64,000 nucleotides of DNA, from assembly GCA_947683625.1 (NCBI GenBank), contig CANTUR010000009.1:4849501-4913500 (forward strand). The letters run 5' to 3'. A program made the translations under genes and the position numbers. Numbering within the stretch: the stretch's first letter is position 1; each line of letters opens with the position of its first letter. Source of the stretch: Mallotus nudiflorus (Eukaryota > Streptophyta > Magnoliopsida > Malpighiales > Euphorbiaceae). The notes below the pieces were generated by a model, which was not told the DNA's origin, searched no databases, and saw only the letters and a program-made list of their open reading frames with translations. Positions 1 to 10,239 of the stretch are shown here, piece by piece.

Positions 1-120
1 AAACATCTTATTTAATTAATATTTAAATGAATCCAATGTTTCACTTTTTGATCATTTACTTGCATTTAAAAAATATTTTAATATGCACATATAAATATAA
101 AGTAAATATTTTTTTAACTA

Positions 121-190
121 GTTGAAGTGGTTTAATTCTCTACCCTAAGAAGAGAGTAAGGAGAAATGGAAGTTCGAACCCTACCACTTT
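121..190 (+). repeat. tRNA-like (possible SINE-derived) fragment
   Basis: The stretch contains an A-box-like GTGGTTTAATTC and, about 50 bases later, a B-box-like AGTTCGAACCC followed by CTACCACTTT, which could pair with the beginning GAAGTGG. The spacing resembles an RNA polymerase III internal promoter of a tRNA-derived SINE head. No convincing cloverleaf was found and no SINE tail is visible, so this is a weak call. Confidence 0.25.
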
Positions 191-312
191 AGCTACTTAT
201 AAGTGACAAATATAAAGCAGATGTGAGATACTTAAACTGAATAAATTAAACAAATAACTATTCGATAATTACAATATAAAATCATATCAAAGTTGATAAG
301 TATAATCAAATT

Positions 313-347
<35 letters not shown>
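313..347. repeat. Compound microsatellite (TA)n(CA)n
   Basis: About nine TA units are followed directly by about eight CA units. This is a simple sequence repeat with no coding meaning; short reading frames across it are artefacts. Confidence 0.95.
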
Positions 348-464
348 GTGTTAATCGCTCAAATTTATAAATGGAAATTATAAAAATTAAAGAGATGAAA
401 ACACTGGTTGACCTAATAAATACAAAAAAATATAAAAGCATAGTCTCACTAATATTAAGGAATG

Positions 465-551
465 TCATATTGAAAAACTAAAGAGAGAATCATGATCTTA
501 TAAGTGTGGGTACTTCACATCTTAATAGACTAATTTTTGAAAAAGAAGGTG
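465..551. repeat. Left copy of a diverged direct repeat flanking the copia element
   Basis: The block shares strings such as TCATATTGAAAA, CTTATAAGT and CTAATAGACTAG (with substitutions) in the same order with 5362-5452 on the other side of the copia element. The two copies are clearly homologous but diverged. They may be the two ends of an older element that the copia copy entered, or two members of a dispersed family. Which one cannot be settled from this window. Confidence 0.6.
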
Positions 552-694
552 TTGGCCTCATGACAAGTGGTACCATAGTCAATTCTACTCTTTTTCAATG
601 TAGAGCCCTCATTAGAGATACCTAGGTGAGGTAGGCCTAGATTGCTAGAGTATTAGAGTAATGTTTTAATCCTTATGTACCATTGGGTGGTTCT

Positions 695-969
695 TGTTGG
701 AAGGAGGTGGAAATCCATAATAAACTCACACACACTCACACATGAAGAAGAAGAGAAAGTAAGAAACAAAATGTTTAATGAATTTACACTTCATTGATAT
801 AATGAACTTATTTACAATGGTATTTATAACTCAATATAACATTAAAAATAAATAACTTAATATAGTAAACTAAGTTTTCATCGTAAACTTACAACCATTT
901 TTAATAAACATACTAAAAATAAGTTACCTTAAAACCATTAATAAATTAGGTCAAGTTTATTTTCTAACA
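695..969 (-). repeat. 3' LTR of the copia element
   Basis: It starts TGTTGGAAGG and ends TTTTCTAACA on the plus strand (275 bp). It matches 5086-5302 over about 215 bp, including GGAAGGAGGTGG, AATGTTTAA and TTCATTGATATAATGAAC. The purine-rich tract lies immediately to its right, which sets the minus orientation. Confidence 0.9.
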
Positions 970-1619
970 CCCCCTTGTGAACTTGAACTTCTTATAACTC
1001 CTAGCTTCATTCTTAATTTTTGAAAACTATCATGCTTGAGTGGCTTTGTGAAAATATCAACAATTTGATCCGAGGTTCTCACATATTCTAATTCAACTTC
1101 TTTTTTAGTAATGAATTCTCGGATGAAATGATACTTTATATCAATATGTTTCTTCAATCATTAAATAATGGATTCTTTGCTGGAGCTTGAGCAAACTTAT
1201 TAATAATCATGATTTTGGAAGCTTCCTTTTGCTCTAAATGAAGTTCTTTTAGGAATCTCCTTAACTAAACAACATGGCATGCACAAGATGTAGCTGCAAC
1301 ATACTCGGTCTCACAAGTAGATAATGTTACCATTGGTTGGTTTCTAGACATCCATGTGAAAACTATATCTCCTATAAAAAAATATAAATCCATTAGTGCT
1401 CTTTCAATCATCAGTATCTCTAGCCCAATCATTATCATTATAACAAACAAGCTTGTAATAATTAGAAATCGAATAAAATAAGCCAAAATTTATTATGCCT
1501 TTGAGATAGCGAAGAATTAATTTTATAGCTTTAAAATGAGTAGTCATCAATAATTCCATATAATGACTCATAAGTGTAGTTGCATAAAGAATGTTAAGTC
1601 TTATGCATGTCATATGCAC
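957..1619 (-). pseudogene. Copia RNase H domain, broken
   Basis: On the minus strand three overlapping frames together give a copia-type RNase H. First comes ILRYLKG and VCYNDNDWARDTDD (1404-1619; the usual D-SDWAGD motif is altered). Then FTWMSRNQPMVTLSTCETEYVAATS (as short motifs TWMSRNQP and STCETEYVAA, 1265-1486) carries the conserved acidic E. Last is the C-terminal tail with KHIDIKYHFIRE and DQIVDIFTKPL (957-1157), running to the LTR border. At least two frameshifts separate the pieces. RNase H would degrade the RNA of the RNA/DNA hybrid; this copy cannot be expressed as one protein. Confidence 0.85.
970..985 (-). other. Polypurine tract of the copia element
   Basis: On the minus strand the sequence reads TTCACAAGGGGG directly before the LTR start TGTTAG. 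This is the position and composition of a plus-strand priming site of an LTR retrotransposon. Confidence 0.8.
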
Positions 1620-1639
1620 AAACTTCTAATGAGGCTCTT

Positions 1640-2500
1640 GAAAAGTATTAGATATACTCTTTCTCCTTTGTCATGCTTTGATAACTTGATTCCATACTTT
1701 ATAGTTATACTTATTGAATTGCAATCATCCATCTAGAACTTCTTAAGAATTTCTTTTGTATATCTTTATTGGGAGATGAAAATTCCATTTTCTTGTTGTT
1801 TAACTTTAATGCCCAAGTACTATGCCATATGTCCAATGTCAATCATTTCAAATTCTTTTACCATTTCTCTTCTACATTCTTTGAACATTCTTGGATTACT
1901 TACTATATAGATCAAATCATCTACATATAAGCAAATGATCAAAACATCTCCATCTTTGATTTTAATATAAAGGGTGTGCTTGTAGGGACATTTAGTGAAG
2001 TCACTCTCTTGAAAGTATTTGTCAATCCTGCTATTCCATGCTCTTGGTTCTTGCTTTAACCCATAAAGAGCCCTTTTTAGCTTTAAGACTTTATCTTCAT
2101 GTCCCTTCACAATATATCCCAATGGTTGTTGGATATAAACTTCTTCTTTAAGTACTCCATTAAGAAAGGTAGACTTACATCCATTTAGTGAATCTTCCAT
2201 TTGTTTTGTGCAACTAAAGAAATAATGAATCTTACAATTTCTAAATGAGCAACAAGACCAAATAGCTTAGTGTAATTGATGCCTTCTTTTTTACTATAGC
2301 ATTTTTCAATTAGCCTTGCCTTGTATCTTTTAATTTCTCCATTAGCATTTTTCTTTGCCTTGTATACCCATTTGACATCGATTACTTTATAAACTTTAGG
2401 AAGTTGAGTGAGATGTCATTTTTCTCATTGGACTTGATTTCTTCATCCATCATAGTTATCCATTTTTCTTCTTGCATAGCTTTTTGGAAGTTTATTAGTT
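1640..2500 (-). pseudogene. Copia reverse transcriptase, broken
   Basis: The best preserved piece (1820-2200, minus) contains STFLNGVLKEEVYIQQP, LKRALYGLKQEPRAW and the catalytic LYVDDLIYI box. These are hallmark motifs of the copia RT (RVT_2) family. The upstream part (about 2220-2500) continues in other frames, and the downstream part toward RNase H also needs frame changes. The YVDD catalytic pair is intact, but the polyprotein is interrupted by stops and frameshifts. Confidence 0.88.
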
Positions 2501-2830
2501 CACACTAAGAAAATAAGCAAAAGAAGTTGGATTATCAATTCTCTCAGTTCCCTCATAAAGATCTTGAAGACTTTTTATGCGTTCTTCATTTTCTTATAAG
2601 AAATATGAAGGTGAATTTTAATTATCAATTATTATTGGAGATATGGGTAGCATAGTAAGCTCTTCTATCAGTTGCTCCTCTTCTTCTTTATTAAAGTAAA
2701 GGAAAAAGTTATATTTTTCTTCTTGGACATCCCAATCCCAAGTTCTTTCTTCATCAAATTCTACATCACAATTGAGAATTATTTTTCCATTTTTCAGATT
2801 GTAAAGCTTATAGCCTTTGGAATTTGCATA

Positions 2831-3391
2831 TTAGCCAATAAAGATGAGTTTCTCAATTTTATCATCAAGTTTGTTTCTCTTCTTATATGATATATGAGCA
2901 TAAGCAATGCTAATAAATACTAGTAGATGAGATATTCCAAGTTTTTTCCCACTGCATGTCTGTTGTAGTGTCTTTCTCAATACAAGTTTGGTTAGCACTT
3001 GGTCTGATAAGTAAACAGTAGTAGCTACAGTTTCTGCCCAAAATTCCTTTGGCATTTTCTTGCTTTTCAATATACTTTGAGCCATGTTGAGGATGATTTT
3101 ATTCTTCCATTTAGTAACTCTATTTTGTTGAGGGGATCTTGGAATTGTCATTGGCCGATGCATTCCATTTGTTGTACAAAATTCTTGAAACTCCTTGCTT
3201 GTGAATTCTCCTCCTCGATTAGATCTTGTAGCTTTAGTTTGATGGTCACTTTTTTTCTTTACTGCTACTTTGAATGTCTTAAAAGATTTAAAAACTTTTG
3301 ATTTATATTTTAAGAAATATATCCATATTTTTCTTAGGAAATCATAAATGATAAGAAGAAAATAATTACCGTTACTGAAAGAACTTGGCAT
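2831..3391 (-). pseudogene. Copia integrase core, catalytically dead
   Basis: The 186-residue open stretch matches the rve core of copia integrases: FLRKIWIYFLKYKS, RSNRGGEFTSKEFQEFC and SPQQNRVTKWKNKII. In working relatives these regions read DDFSR-WVYFLK, D-RGGEF and NGV-ERKN. Here the first acidic site sits in IIYDFL, the second Asp is Asn (SNRGGE) and the catalytic Glu is replaced by Lys (TKWKN). The DDE triad needed for strand transfer is therefore lost. The C-terminal part (to KLIFIG) is also preserved as a long frame. Confidence 0.88.
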
Positions 3392-3779
3392 GATCGGTCC
3401 ACAAATATTTGTATGTATAAGCTTGAGTGGCTTTTGAGCTCTTGTATTTAAATCTGGTAGAAAGCTTTTTTGAAATTATTTCCTAAGAAGACATCCTTCA
3501 CAGAGTTTATCTGGGTGATTTATGGAAGGTAATCCTTTAACCTTATTATTCTTTGACAATAGTTCTAGACCTGTAAAGTTGACATGCCAGTATTGAAGAT
3601 GCCATAACCATGATGAATCCTTACAATAAGCTTTGAGACATTTTGCAACATCATTTTAAATATTAATAAAGAATATTATATTTTTTTTACATAGGTACCT
3701 TTGCAATAAGATTATTATTTCCATATCTTATAGAAAGGCTATAATTTTTCATATGAATATCATATCCTTTCTCTAAAAG

Positions 3780-4110
3780 TTATCCCAATCTTAAAATATT
3801 ACTTTCCATATTAGGCACATAGTAAATATTTGAAATGAATTGATGTCTCCCATCTTTCAAGCGAATAAGAATGTCACCTTTCCCTTTTACTAATATTTTA
3901 GAATCATCAACAAATGAGACATTTCCATTTACTAATTTATTCAACTCCACAAACATTTCCTTATTTCCACACATGTGATTACTAGCTCCAATGTCAATAT
4001 ACCATGTATTCTCTTGATCATCATTATTGTTCCTTTGTGATAGTAATAGAGTGGCATCTTGTATACTTTCATCCATATAATTTATCTTTTCTTTAACTTT
4101 TCTAATTTTT
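3780..4110 (-). pseudogene. Copia protease and pre-integrase region, active site altered
   Basis: The motif NTWYIDIGASNHMCGNKEMF corresponds to the aspartic protease start of copia polyproteins, normally WY-DSGAS-HM. The catalytic D-S-G is D-I-G here, which should inactivate the enzyme. VSFVDDSKILVKGKG and FISNIYYVPNMESNILRLG follow, a typical stretch leading into the gag-pre-integrase domain. The zinc knuckle upstream lies in another frame. Confidence 0.85.
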
Positions 4111-4140
4111 CTTTTCTTTAACTTTTCTATTTGGGGCCCT

Positions 4141-5035
4141 ACAATCGGAAGCATAATATCTAACCTTTTGACAATTATAACATTGAACCTGATCTTAATC
4201 ATACCTCAGGTTTAGTTGTGTTCTCCCATGACTTTTTTTTAGCTTTCTCCTTTTTCATAAATATTGAAGTTGGTATTGGAATTCCAACATTGTTGATTAC
4301 TACAAGTTCCAATATATCCTTGGTCATGACCTCGTCCTCGACTTTGTAAGCCTCTATCATTTTCATGACTTTCTTCCTTCTCTTTTAGTTATATCTTGAA
4401 GAGTTGCTCTTTAACACCATGTTTCTTTTTATGCAACTCTTTATAATCTTACAATGAGCCTTGAAGTTACTCAATTATCATGGTTTCCAAATCTTTAGTT
4501 TCTTCAATTATCACAATGATATGCTCAAACTTAGAATCTAATGAGTAGAGTATCTTCTCCATAATCCTCATATATATTAATTTCTCTCCATTTCTTTTCA
4601 ATTAATTAGAAATGGCTAAGACTCTTAACAAATAATTAGAAACTGTCTCAATTCCTTTCATATTCAATGATTCATACTCACCTCTTAGAGTATGAAGATG
4701 CACCTTCTTTACTTTTTCTTCTCCCTGATAAGAGGTATGTAACTTCTCCCATGCTTTTTTTGAAGAAGTTGAATTTGAGATTTTTTTCAAAACCATCATT
4801 GTCTAAGGCTATGTAGACGAGGAAAAGAGCTTTTTTATCCCTCTTTCTATGGTCTTGTAAGTTGTTCCTTTCAATTTGGGTTAGCAACGTCTCATCTTTT
4901 GTCTCATTGTAGCCTTTCTCCATAACCTTCCAAACTTTATATGCTCTAAAGTGCCTTCATTTTGATACTCTAATTATCATAACTACTGGCTTTAAGTTAT
5001 GGAACTTGAAAATATAATACTTTACTGGCTGCCAT
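4141..5035 (-). pseudogene. Copia gag with zinc knuckle, broken
   Basis: The likely start is the minus-strand ATG at 5035, giving MAASKVLYFQVP. YDN and SIKMKAL follow, where YDNWSIKMKAL is usual for DUF4219/UBN2-type gag. Further frames give KVMEKGYNETKDE (4678-4923) and KAWEKLHTSYQGEEKVK plus LRGEYESLNMK (4602-4799). The nucleic-acid-binding knuckle is at 4141-4182: CYNC, then a residue change of the conserved His to Tyr, then a final Cys. Several stops (for example TAG or TAA at Trp and Gln positions) break the frame. Confidence 0.82.
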
Positions 5036-5070
5036 GTTAATATTATAATCTTGTAGTTTATGTGGAGATA

Positions 5071-5082
5071 GCTCTGATACCA
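5071..5082 (-). other. Primer binding site, initiator tRNA-Met type
   Basis: The minus strand reads TGGTATCAGAGC three bases inside the 5' LTR border. This is the standard plant copia PBS, complementary to the 3' end of initiator methionine tRNA. Confidence 0.92.
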
Positions 5083-5085
5083 CTT

Positions 5086-5302
5086 TGATGGAAGGAGGTG
5101 GACACCCACAATAAACTCACACACGCGAAGAAGAAGAGAAAGTAAGAATCAAAATGTTTAACGAATTCACACTTCATTGATATAATGAACTTGTTTACAA
5201 AGGTATTTATAACTCAATATAATACTAAAAACAAATAACTTAATATAGTAAACTAAGTTTCCATCATAAACTTACAACCATTTTTAATAAACATGCTAAA
5301 AA
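5086..5302 (-). repeat. 5' LTR of the copia element, truncated
   Basis: It is homologous to 695-910 of the other LTR, beginning TGATGGAAGGAGG (TGTTGG in the partner). Similarity stops abruptly at CATGCTAAAAAT near 5302; about 50 bp of the LTR's outer end are missing. A deletion or later rearrangement removed the outer edge. Confidence 0.85.
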
Positions 5303-5361
5303 TCGGTGCGATGAGTGCATTTCACAATCGGGTGGGGCAAAATATAAAAAATATTAAAAAA

Positions 5362-5452
5362 TCTCATATTGAAAAGTTGTAGAGAAAATCTTGACCTTAT
5401 AAGTATGGACACCACACACTCTAATAGACTAGTTTTTTACGGAGAAGGTAAT
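5362..5452. repeat. Right copy of the diverged direct repeat flanking the copia element
   Basis: It shares TCATATTGAAAA, GACCTTATAAGT, CTAATAGACTAG and GAGAAGGT with 465-551 in the same order and orientation. See the left copy for interpretation. Confidence 0.6.
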
Positions 5453-5576
5453 GATCCCAAAACAAAAGTTTATAAAAGCTCTAGTGCAAAACGTCTTTGT
5501 AAGCTTTTGATTCAATATTTCATTTTTAAATTAATCTTAATTAATCTTATGTTGTCAAAAGTATGTATAAAAATCT

Positions 5577-5642
5577 AAACGTTTATAATCTTTTGTAATT
5601 TTATCTTAATATTTAAACGTTTATAATCTTTTGTAATTTTAT
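5577..5642. repeat. 37-bp tandem duplication
   Basis: AAACGTTTATAATCTTTTGT and the following nine bases occur at 5577 and again at 5614, giving a 37-bp period. A related, more diverged string occurs near 5815. This is a local slippage or replication duplication. Confidence 0.85.
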
Positions 5643-5921
5643 CCCAACATTTAAATTTGAACAAAAATATTCCAATTTTATTTATTATTGAATCATTTTT
5701 AACTTTAATAGAAATAGACATTTAATCAAAATTGAAAATAAGACTCTAACTGACATCTATAAGATGTTACATTTGCCTTTCACGTAATAAAATTTATAAA
5801 AGTATATTGGTACAAAAATCTAAAATTTGCAATTTTATCCCTTTTTTAAATTTTAATAAGAATATTCCACCATTTGGTTAATTAAAATTAAATAAAAGTA
5901 TTGACATGAACTAATTAATTC

Positions 5922-5946
5922 ATATATATATATATATATATATATA
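5922..5946. repeat. (AT)n microsatellite
   Basis: About twelve uninterrupted AT units. Confidence 0.95.
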
Positions 5947-8154
5947 AAAGCATTCTTCACATTTTAAAGTTAAGTAGTTTTAATGGATTACAAATAAGTA
6001 TTTAGAAAATAATTAAAAATATAATATTATAATAATTTATCAATAGTAAATTTAATTCTTTTATTATTGTGTTACTACTTTTATTTAATTTTAAATAAAT
6101 TATTATTTATATTAAAATTAATCTAATTAGAGAATTAAAACGATTTATTAAAATTTAAAAGTTAAAATAAAATTGTTCAAAATATCAAACTTTAACTTTA
6201 GCAACTAAAGAAAAGTAATATTGATTTTTTTTTATAAGATGTTATGTCAGCATTTTTATTTTATTTTGACAAAATAGTTGTTTATGTAAATACTGCCAAA
6301 CATTTATTAAGTTAGAGTTTTTTGTCAAAATTAAAATATTTGAATAAAAATTATGAAGAATAGTAAATATTTTAATTTTTTTTATATGAGTAGTCCCTGT
6401 ATAAATTAGTTAATAGTAATAACGTTTGACGCGTAAAATAATATCTATATTAGTTCATCACATAAATATAGTTAATTAAAAACTTATGTATATATATATC
6501 CAATAATTTTACTATTTAATAAATTAAATGTATCCCATCGAAAAAATCATAATAAAGTAATTAATATAAGATTAAGTTCGTATATTATCTGGTGTTATAA
6601 TTCAAACTCTAGCAATATTAATTATATTTGCATGTCGTTTTTCACTTGAAAAATGCATGCTATGATATAAAATGTGCATTTGCAAATTATATGTATACCT
6701 CACTCTGCTTTGGCGTTCAAAGATTAAGGCCTCACTTTCTTCAAACATTTTTTACGATCACCGTCCATAAATTTCACGAGTTTTAACCATTTTAAAATTG
6801 AGAGATTCTTGACTAAACGGAATGTAATACATCTAATAGTTAGATTTAAATGATAATTTAGACGTTTTATTTTCATTAAACAATTATTTTATACTTTAAC
6901 TTATGTATCTTAAATATAATTATATGGTGTAAAGCATCCGACCTAGGTAAAAATTCGTCTTTAAAATTTATATACATTTCATTTTTTGGATATTCACGAT
7001 TGTAATTAATTAAGAGTTTCAATTCCGAAATTTTATTTAAGAAAGTTCTTATTATTTTTATTAGTGACTAGTTTAAATTTCAAATCAACTAAATTTTATG
7101 AACTTATAAAAATTTTTAGAATTTATTTTTTATAAATAAAATTGAAAGTTAAAAATTTTATTTTAAAAAATTTCATTTTTTTTTTGTCATTTAACCAATA
7201 AATGTTGACATTTCCTTACTCTTTTATTTCCATCAACACAACGTTAAATTTATCATTTTAATTTCAATTTCACTCGATTTTAATTTAATTTCTAAAATTC
7301 CAATCAGATTAATTTTTCTTAAATAGTTAGCAAAGATAGTTAATTTTTAACGATATAAAGGGAGAGAGAGACAGAGGAATAAGAGGTTTTAATCCTATTT
7401 TTCTCAATAAAATGTTCATTCTTTTTATCACTTGAACAACTCATGAGCCAATCAGATTAATTCTTAATAATAAACTAGTCAAACCTTATAATAAACTAGT
7501 CAAAACAAAATAAAATAAAAGCAAACCTACATAAGTATTGGAATGGATTGTACATACAACCGCGTTAAGTCAAAGGAAATGGTTCTGACAGAGACAAAAT
7601 GCACATTTCCACTACTGATGATTCTTTCAAGGTGGTCAAATTAATTTATGAGAAAATTGCCATTTGTAGCATATGAGCATTGGATTGGCAAAGTATATCA
7701 TATGTAATGTCGTTTTTTGTCGCATAATCTACAAAAGTTGACGATTCTTTGAAGAAAAGTATATTAATAGTTGTTTACAAGGTCTTCCCCTTGTTCATGA
7801 AAAATTAAAAACTAAAAAATAATTTTTACTTTTTTTTAACACTATAAAAGAATTTTTACTAGTGAGAAAGTAGTATAACAATTATTATTTTTTAAAGAGC
7901 ATTACAAAATGCAGGTTAGAATCCTGTTACCTCCATTCGTTTATAAATTTAATTTTCACGTCATTTTATATTTAGACGATATAAATTAATTATTTTTATA
8001 TTATTTTATACTTTATATTTCATATTATTATATATATTATTATTGTTATCATGCTACACTGTGATTTACATGCATCACTTTCATCAAATATTGATATGGC
8101 CAAATGTGTAGTTTCACCCCTCAACTTTACTCAATTAACCTTTGGCTTCCTCAA

Positions 8155-8695
8155 GGCAAAATACATTTTTAACCCCCTAAACTATAATGTTTTTCTCTAT
8201 TGAACCCATATGCTTTTATTGTATTGCATTAAGCTTCCATGCTTTTATTTATGTAGCTATTTATCTTAATTTGATAGATAAACTGTAATTGTTTATCACG
8301 CTCTGTTAAGTAGCGAGAAACAATTTGTATCCTATGTTGAATGGGTCAAATGATCGTTGACTAAATTTAGTAATGTTGATTGTTTTTTACTACTGAATGG
8401 TCAACATTACTAAACTTAATCAGCCAACATTTGACCATTCAGCATAGGACACGAATTGCCACTTGCCACTTAATAGAACGTGACAAACAATTGCAGTTTG
8501 TCTGTCAAATTGAGACAAACTAGGGCTCAATAGCTTCATAAATAGAAGTAGAGGGACTCAATGCAATGTAATAAAAAGATAAGGGCTCAATAGCTTCATA
8601 AATATAAGTATAGGGACTCAATACAATGCAATAAAAACATAGAGGCTCAATAGAAAATATTGTTATAGTTTAGGGGCTTAAAGATGGTTTTTGCC
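8155..8695. mobile_element. Hairpin (foldback) MITE nested in the outer MITE
   Basis: The two halves are inverted copies: GGCAAAATACATTTTTAACC at the left end pairs with the right end, and the match extends through TATAGTTTAGGGG, TTTTATTGTATTGCATTAAG, the TGTCAAATTGAGA area and TTGACCATT. The centre (about 8370-8400) is a short loop. It sits inside the left TIR of the outer MITE and is flanked by imperfect copies of TTCCTCAA / CTCCTCAA, a likely degraded 8-9 bp TSD. The transcript would fold into a long hairpin. Confidence 0.85.
8521..8653. repeat. 60-bp tandem duplication in one hairpin arm
   Basis: Two 60-bp units (8521-8580 and 8581-8640), each with GGGCTCAATAGCTTCATAAA and GGGACTCAAT, plus the beginning of a third. 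The opposite arm has one copy only, so the duplication arose after the hairpin formed, or the other arm lost copies. Confidence 0.9.
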
Positions 8696-9250
8696 CACTC
8701 CTCAACTTCTATTGTATTCTTGTCACCCTTAAAACTTTTATTTTAAAACTATTTGATCCCTATAACACATAAAATTGAAGTATTTTATAAATCAATGTTG
8801 ATATGAATACAAGGAAAGTGTATATAAATTAAAATATTGTTTAATGTAAAAGAGAATATAATTAAAAATAAAATTGTACTAATGTTTTTATATTAGTTTT
8901 TAATTTTATTTATATTGTTTTGAAGCTAACTTTAATATTTTATGTGTTTCAAATCATTTAAATTTAAATTTATATCCATTTTGATATTTTATGAGTTAAA
9001 TGAAATTAAAATATACAAATTAAAAGGTGAAAAAAATCTAAAAATAAAAGTTTAAAAATTGAATAGAAAACAATAAAAGTTAAGGAGTATTAAAGATTAA
9101 TTGTATAAAGTTCAAGGAGAAACTATGCATTCAGCCTATTGATATTGATAGATGTAAAGACTTAAATTCAAAATATATAGCCATTTTATAAATCATTTAC
9201 AGCAAAGGTGATAAATTAAAAGTACCCTATATTTAACAATATTTTTACTC

Positions 9251-9420
9251 AACGCAACTCATTTACCAATCATAGGTGAATGGAAAAATTCAAGCTAGAA
9301 ATTTTTTTTAATAGAAAAACAAGAAATATTTTCTACTGTCCGTGTGGACTTATATTTCAAGTTAGAATGTCCCATTCACAAATCATGGGTGAACGGAAAA
9401 ATTCAAACTTGCAATATTTT
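9251..9420. repeat. Pair of diverged direct repeats upstream of the LecRK
   Basis: The strings ATCATAGGTGAATGGAAAAA (9270-9289) and ATCATGGGTGAACGGAAAAA (9383-9402) lie in similar surroundings about 113 bp apart. It is a small local duplication in the presumed promoter of the lectin receptor kinase pseudogene. Confidence 0.7.
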
Positions 9421-9448
9421 TTACAGCCCATATCAGACAGGAGACACA

Positions 9449-9456
9449 TATATAAT
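9449..9456 (+). promoter_or_regulatory. Candidate TATA box of the LecRK pseudogene
   Basis: TATATAAT about 75 bases upstream of the ATG at 9531, the expected distance for a plant TATA box with a short leader. No other promoter element is clear. Confidence 0.35.
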
Positions 9457-9530
9457 AGAGTTTGAATGTACATATTAGAACTTGGTGAAAAAGGAACCCA
9501 GATTTAAGCGCTCTCTCTTTTTCCTTGCTA

Positions 9531-9718
9531 ATGGCACTACTTGCATCAATGCATATCTTTATACTAATTGTTTTTGCTTCCCTGAAATTCATGACCTCTG
9601 CTCAGGAGATAAACCAATTCATCTACAATGGCTTCCAAGGAGATAATCTACGTCTGAGCGGAATTGCCAAAATCCATCACAATGGCTTATTAGAGTTAAC
9701 TAACACTTTATACTAACA
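9531..9718 (+). pseudogene. LecRK block 1: signal peptide and lectin N-terminus
   Basis: The ATG at 9531 begins MALLASMHIFILIVFASLKF, a good signal peptide, followed by an Ala/Gln-Glu cleavage region and QEINQFIYNGFQGDNLRLSG. The latter is the start of a legume-lectin domain (beta strand with F-Y-NGF). The frame runs through IAKIHHNGLLELTN and meets a TAA where Gln is expected just before the copia insertion. A longer frame starting six bases upstream would need a non-ATG start and is not used. Confidence 0.85.
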
Positions 9719-9723
9719 AATTG

Positions 9724-10224
9724 TGTTAATTAAACTCACAAAATAACTGAATAGACTAAATTGAAATAATTTCAATTATTCTTACACTAAACAATAACTT
9801 TACATAATAGTACAACACAACGGACCCACACTTTTATCACACTAGCTTTCTCATATACAATGCCTCACATGCACTCACATTCACATTCATCAATAATGAC
9901 ACACTCTTTTCATACTTCACAACACACCCTTTTTTGTTATTCTCACATAACTCTCACGCACCACTCAGTCACACACTCACTCATATTTTTCTTACACTCA
10001 AAACAATAAGCAATGGCCAGATTTATAGGCCAATATGTTGGTTATTAACAACACTACAATAAGTTGGACTCTTATTATATTCTAGGCCATTCTTGATGGC
10101 AGTCCAGTTGGCACATTATGGATTTCTCTAGATTGCTTGTTTATTATAGTTTATTAGATAGGCTTCTAGAGTTAGAAAGTTGGTGATGATATTCTTTAGA
10201 AAGTTAGTGATGATATTCTTCACA
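9724..10224 (-). repeat. 3' LTR of the gag-only copia element
   Basis: It begins TGTTAATTAAACTCAC and ends ATATTCTTCACA on the plus strand. It matches 11929-12393 along its length, for example AACAATAACTTTACATAAT, AATAAGCAATGGCCA and TTTCTCTAGATTGCTTGTTT. A purine-rich tract follows on the internal side. Confidence 0.9.
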
Positions 10225-10239
10225 CTCTCCCTCAGCACC
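10225..10239 (-). other. Polypurine tract of the gag-only copia element
   Basis: The minus strand reads GGTGCTGAGGGAGAG just before the LTR start TGTGAAG, the correct place and composition for a PPT. Confidence 0.75.

Larger units (their letters stand above)
695..5302 (-). mobile_element. Degenerate Ty1/copia LTR retrotransposon
   Basis: The element reads on the minus strand in the order LTR, PBS, gag, protease, integrase, reverse transcriptase, RNase H, PPT, LTR. The INT-before-RT order is diagnostic of Ty1/copia (Pseudoviridae-type). The 3' LTR (left) is complete with TG...CA ends. The 5' LTR (right) is cut off near 5302, so no TSD can be checked. All domains are split over frames by frameshifts and stops, and several catalytic residues are substituted, so the copy is dead. 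Protein similarity in the gag and pre-integrase parts suggests a Tnt1/Tork-like clade, but that is only inference. Confidence 0.92.
5453..8088. other. AT-rich intergenic DNA without recognised genes
   Basis: Very AT-rich sequence with stops in all frames and no recognisable protein motif. It includes a short tandem duplication and a TA microsatellite (listed separately) and a small duplicated string AATAAACTAGTCAAA near 7470-7505. I see nothing else that can be supported. Confidence 0.7.
8098..9136. mobile_element. Mutator-type MITE with perfect 9-bp TSD
   Basis: The element is bounded by TATTGATAT at 8089-8097 and 9137-9145, a perfect 9-bp target duplication. Its ends are imperfect terminal inverted repeats: GGCCAAATGTGTAGTTTC at the left and, reverse-complemented, GGCTGAATGCATAGTTTC at the right. 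Similarity continues inward for over 100 bp once the inner insertion at 8155-8695 is removed (TCAATTAACCTTT against ACAATTAATCTTT, then CTTCTATTGTATTC against CTTTTATTGTTTTC). Long TIRs with a 9-bp TSD fit Mutator-like elements. It encodes nothing and is non-autonomous; without the insertion it is about 490 bp. Confidence 0.85.

Noticed and set aside
7895..7925. B-box-like GGTTAGAATCCTG as a tRNA or SINE
   Set aside because: No A box at the right distance and no acceptor-stem pairing.
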